Assembly (NCBI RefSeq): GCF_032452875.1
Contig: NW_026894283.1
Coordinates: 62,001 to 126,000, forward strand
Length of the DNA stretch: 64,000 nucleotides
Source: Bos javanicus
Lineage: Eukaryota > Chordata > Mammalia > Artiodactyla > Bovidae
Direction of reading: 5' to 3'
A program made the translations under genes and the position numbers. Shown piece by piece: positions 61,291 to 64,000 of this stretch; the first letter of the stretch is position 1; each line of letters opens with the position of its first letter. A model generated the notes under the pieces. The model saw only the letters and a list, made by a program, of their open reading frames with translations, was not told the DNA's origin and ran no database searches.

Positions 61291-61393
61291 TGAGCAGGCG
61301 CTGATCCCGCACCTCAGCAGGCACTGATCAGTGCCTGCATGCAGCAGGCACTGAGAGCGCTGATCATGTGCCTGCTCAGGCTGATCAGGCAGC
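61291..61393 (+). repeat. S block 66 (shortened, 103 bp)
   Basis: First half-unit canonical, then CACTGATCAGTGCCTGCATG, CAGCAGGCACTGAGAGCGC, TGATCATGTGCCTGC and TCAGGCTGATCAGGCAGC. Like S24 it lacks the last two half-units, with further small losses. Next monomer has GGCGGGTATC. Followed by 15 monomers, one with CAGCGGGCGG near 61835. Confidence 0.89.
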
Positions 61394-62082
61394 TGAGCAG
61401 GCATGAATCCTGCGGCCCAGCTGGCGGGTATCAGGCAGCTGAGCAGGCATGAATCCTGCGGCCCAACTGGCGGTTATCAGGCAGCTGAGCAGGCATGAAT
61501 CCTGCGGCCCAGCTGGCGATTATCAGGCAGCTGAGCAGGCATGAATCCTGCGGCCCAGCTGGCGATTATCAGGCAGCTGAGCAGGCATGAATCCTGCGGC
61601 CCAGCTGGCGATTATCAGGCAGCTGAGCAGGCATGAATCCTGCGGCCCAGCTGGCGGTTATCAGGCAGCTGAGCAGGCATGAATCCTGCGGCCCAGCTGG
61701 CGGTTATCAGGCAGCTGAGCAGGCATGAATCCTGCGGCCCAGCTGGCGGTTATCAGGCAGCTGAGCAGGCATGAATCCTGCGGCCCAGCTGGCGGTTATC
61801 AGGCAGCTGAGCAGGCATGAATCCTGCGGCCCAGCGGGCGGTTATCAGGCAGCTGAGCAGGCATGAATCCTGCGGCCCAGCTGGCGTTATCAGGCAGCTG
61901 AGCAGGCATGAATCCTGCGGCCCAGCTGGCGGTTATCAGGCAGCTGAGCAGGCATGAATCCTGCGGCCCAGCTGGCGGTTATCAGGCAGCTGAGCAGGCA
62001 TGAATCCTGCGGCCCAGCTGGCGGTTATCAGGCAGCTGAGCAGGCATGAATCCTGCGGCCCAGCTGGCGATTATCAGGCAGC

Positions 62083-62240
62083 TGAGCAGGCGCTGATCCC
62101 GCACCTCAGCAGGCACTGATCACGTGCCTGTCATGCAGTGATCAGGTGACTGAGAGGCGCTGATCATGTGACTGCTCATGTGCTGATCAGGTAGCTCTCC
62201 TGCACGGATCATGTGCCTCAGCAGGCGAGAATCAAGCAGC
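62083..62240 (+). repeat. S block 67 (near-canonical, 158 bp)
   Basis: Only difference noticed is CAGGCGAGAATC for CAGGCAAGAATC. Preceded by one type A monomer after a group of G; followed by 18 monomers including a 45-mer near 62687. Confidence 0.95.
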
Positions 62241-63067
62241 TGAGCAGGCATGAATCCTGCGGCCCAGCTGGCGATTATCAGGCAGCTGAGCAGGCATGAA
62301 TCCTGCGGCCCAGCTGGCGATTATCAGGCAGCTGAGCAGGCATGAATCCTGCGGCCCAGCTGGCGGTTATCAGGCAGCTGAGCAGGCATGAATCCTGCGG
62401 CCCAGCTGGCGGTTATCAGGCAGCTGAGCAGGCATGAATCCTGCGGCCCAGCTGGCGGTTATCAGGCAGCTGAGCAGGCATGAATCCTGCGGCCCAGCTG
62501 GCGGTTATCAGGCAGCTGAGCAGGCATGAATCCTGCGGCCCAGCTGGCGGTTATCAGGCAGCTGAGCAGGCATGAATCCTGCGGCCCAGCTGGCGGTTAT
62601 CAGGCAGCTGAGCAGGCATGAATCCTGCGGCCCAGCTGGCGGTTATCAGGCAGCTGAGCAGGCATGAATCCTGCGGCCCAGCTGGCGTTATCAGGCAGCT
62701 GAGCAGGCATGAATCCTGCGGCCCAGCTGGCGGTTATCAGGCAGCTGAGCAGGCATGAATCCTGCGGCCCAGCTGGCGATTATCAGGCAGCTGAGCAGGC
62801 ATGAATCCTGCGGCCCAGCTGGCGGTTATCAGGCAGCTGAGCAGGCATGAATCCTGCGGCCCAGCTGGCGATTATCAGGCAGCTGAGCAGGCATGAATCC
62901 TGCGGCCCAGCTGGCGGTTATCAGGCAGCTGAGCAGGCATGAATCCTGCGGCCCAGCTGGCGATTAACAGGCAGCTGAGCAGGCATGAATCCTGCGGCCC
63001 AGCTGGCGGTTATCAGGCAGCTGAGCAGGCATGAATCCTGCGGCCCAGCTGGCGATTAACAGGCAGC

Positions 63068-63225
63068 TGAGCAGGCGCTGATCCCGCACCTCAGCAGGCA
63101 CTGATCACGTGCCTGTCATGCAGTAATCAGGTGACTGAGAGGCGCTGATCATGTGACTGCTCATGTGCTGATCAGGTAGCTCTCCTGCACGGATAATGTG
63201 CCTCAGCAGGCAAGAATCAGGCAGC
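63068..63225 (+). repeat. S block 68 (158 bp, distal subfamily; last in window)
   Basis: CAGTAATCAGG (A at 63125), GGATAATGTG for GGATCATGTG, and the AATCAGGCAGC end. Monomers one and three places upstream carry GATTAAC. Confidence 0.94.
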
Positions 63226-64000
63226 TGAGCAGGCATGAATCCTGCGGCCCAACTGGCGGTTATCAGGCAGCTGAGCAGGCATGAATCCTGCGGCCCAGCT
63301 GGCGATTATCAGGCAGCTGAGCAGGCATGAATCCTGCGGCCCAGCTGGCGGTTATCAGGCAGCTGAGCAGGCATGAATCCTGCGGCCCAGCTGGCGGTTA
63401 TCAGGCAGCTGAGCAGGCATGAACCCTGCGGCCCAGCTGGCGGTTATCAGGCAGCTGAGCAGGCATGAATCCTGCGGCCCAGCTGGCGGTTATCAGGCAG
63501 CTGAGCAGGCATGAATCCTGCGGCCCAGCTGGCGGTTATCAGGCAGCTGAGCAGGCATGAATCCTGCGGCCCAGCTGGCGGTTATCAGGCAGCTGAGCAG
63601 GCATGAATCCTGCGGCCCAGCTGGCGGTTATCAGGCAGCTGAGCAGGCATGAATCCTGCGGCCCAGCTGGCGATTATCAGGCAGCTGAGCAGGCATGAAT
63701 CCTGCGGCCCAGCTGGCGGTTATCAGGCAGCTGAGCAGGCATGAATCCTGCGGCCCAGCTGGCGTTATCAGGCAGCTGAGCAGGCATGAATCCTGCGGCC
63801 CAGCTGGCGGTTATCAGGCAGCTGAGCAGGCATGAATCCTGCGGCCCAGCTGGCGATTATCAGGCAGCTGAGCAGGCATGAATCCTGCGGCCCAGCTGGC
63901 GGTTATCAGGCAGCTGAGCAGGCATGAATCCTGCGGCCCAGCTGGCGGTTATCAGGCAGCTGAGCAGGCATGAATCCTGCGGCCCAGCTGGCGTTATCAG
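63226..64000 (+). repeat. Final monomer run, cut by the window end
   Basis: About 17 monomers, mostly type G, with two 45-mers (near 63771 and 63991) and one each of CAACTGG (63252) and GAACCC (63424). The window ends inside a monomer, so the array continues to the right. Confidence 0.93.

Larger units (their letters stand above)
1..64000 (+). repeat. 46-bp satellite array with interspersed 158-bp S blocks (whole window)
   Basis: The whole window is a head-to-tail tandem array. The 46-bp unit begins TGAGCAGGCATGAATCCTGC and ends with TTATCAGGCAGC. Its composition is G15 C13 A10 T8 (61% GC), with two CpG against about four expected. I count about 1,180 monomers in runs separated by 68 interruptions (S blocks). 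Spacing between interruptions fits whole multiples of 46 bp after allowing for the 45-, 44-, 43- and 41-bp variants. All units are in one orientation. There is no unique sequence, and the array extends beyond both ends. Because 46 is not a multiple of 3 and the unit holds stops on both strands, no long reading frame can cross it. Function is unknown; a structural chromosomal satellite is the natural reading, by inference. Confidence 0.98.
58795..64000 (+). repeat. Distal subfamily section with private substitutions
   Basis: Type G dominates. Variants that I do not see elsewhere in the window cluster here: GATTAAC for GATTATC (bases 59200, 59246, 60802, 61282, 62967, 63059), GAACCC for GAATCC (58947, 58993, 59085, 59131, 63424), CAACTGG for CAGCTGG (58913, 61466, 63252), and GCAGTAATCAGG inside S blocks (59312, 60868, 63125). 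Confidence 0.88.

Noticed and set aside
1..64000. CRISPR array
   Set aside because: The 46-bp units are directly adjacent with no unique spacers, and the S blocks are near-identical to each other rather than variable. No cas genes are present.
1..64000. Immunoglobulin class-switch region
   Set aside because: The unit length and AGCT motifs resemble switch repeats, but the strand lacks the strong G clustering of mammalian switch regions, the array is far longer than usual, and no constant-region exon is present.
1..64000. Alpha-satellite or another named satellite, CENP-B box
   Set aside because: The monomer is 46 bp rather than 171 bp and I see no match to the CENP-B box core. I do not recognise the family.
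1..64000. Telomeric repeat or simple microsatellite
   Set aside because: No TTAGGG-type or short simple repeat tracts are seen; the period is 46 bp with a 23-bp sub-period.
13741..64000. Chi-like recombination sequence in type G monomers (GCTGGCGG)
   Set aside because: It differs by one base from the E. coli Chi octamer and arises from a single substitution; Chi has no role in a eukaryotic satellite.
1..64000. Promoters, ribosome binding sites, terminators and riboswitches
   Set aside because: Nothing beyond the repeats is present, and no gene needs them; any match to a short motif is repeated over a thousand times.

Overview
The window is one uninterrupted block of satellite DNA. I see no protein gene, RNA gene, mobile element or unique sequence anywhere in the 64 kb. 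All repeat units lie in the same orientation, and neither end of the window reaches an array edge. The make-up points to a eukaryotic satellite, perhaps centromeric, pericentromeric or subtelomeric. The basic unit is about 61% GC with CpG at roughly half its expected frequency, which fits a CpG-methylated genome such as a vertebrate, but the sequence does not identify a species.

Two parts are interleaved. The first is a 46-bp monomer, about 1,180 copies in head-to-tail runs of 4 to 45. The second is a roughly 158-bp block, here called S, which interrupts these runs 68 times by my count (about 47 near full length, the rest shortened or hybrid). Both parts descend from the same 22-23 bp half-unit. 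The monomer is two diverged half-units (13 of 23 positions alike). A full S block is seven half-units (23+23+22+22+23+22+23 bp), four of which carry TGATCA at 22-23 bp spacing.

Region by region: from 1 to about 13.7 kb the monomers are almost all one type (A, reading GCGATTATC near the 3' end), with S blocks mostly at 1,124- or 1,170-bp steps (21 or 22 monomers plus S). From 13.7 to 27.4 kb a second type (G, GCGGTTATC) appears in small groups, and hybrid S blocks appear. From 27.4 to 58.8 kb types A and G are mixed, a 45-bp type (D, GCGTTATC) appears, and run lengths recur in ordered series (for example 7-4-34-14-15/16-8, and 26-7-34). From 58.8 kb to the end a distal subfamily carries private substitutions. 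In the right half the monomers touching intact S blocks are type A while run interiors are type G.

The picture is of a nested higher-order repeat with a homogenised left part and an older or more diverged right part. Some hybrid S blocks may be assembly or polishing errors, which cannot be settled from the sequence alone. Short open frames in the window arise only where 45-bp units or hybrid S blocks happen to keep frame; I do not regard any as genes. Unit boundaries below use an arbitrary phase in which each unit begins TGAGCAGGCA.
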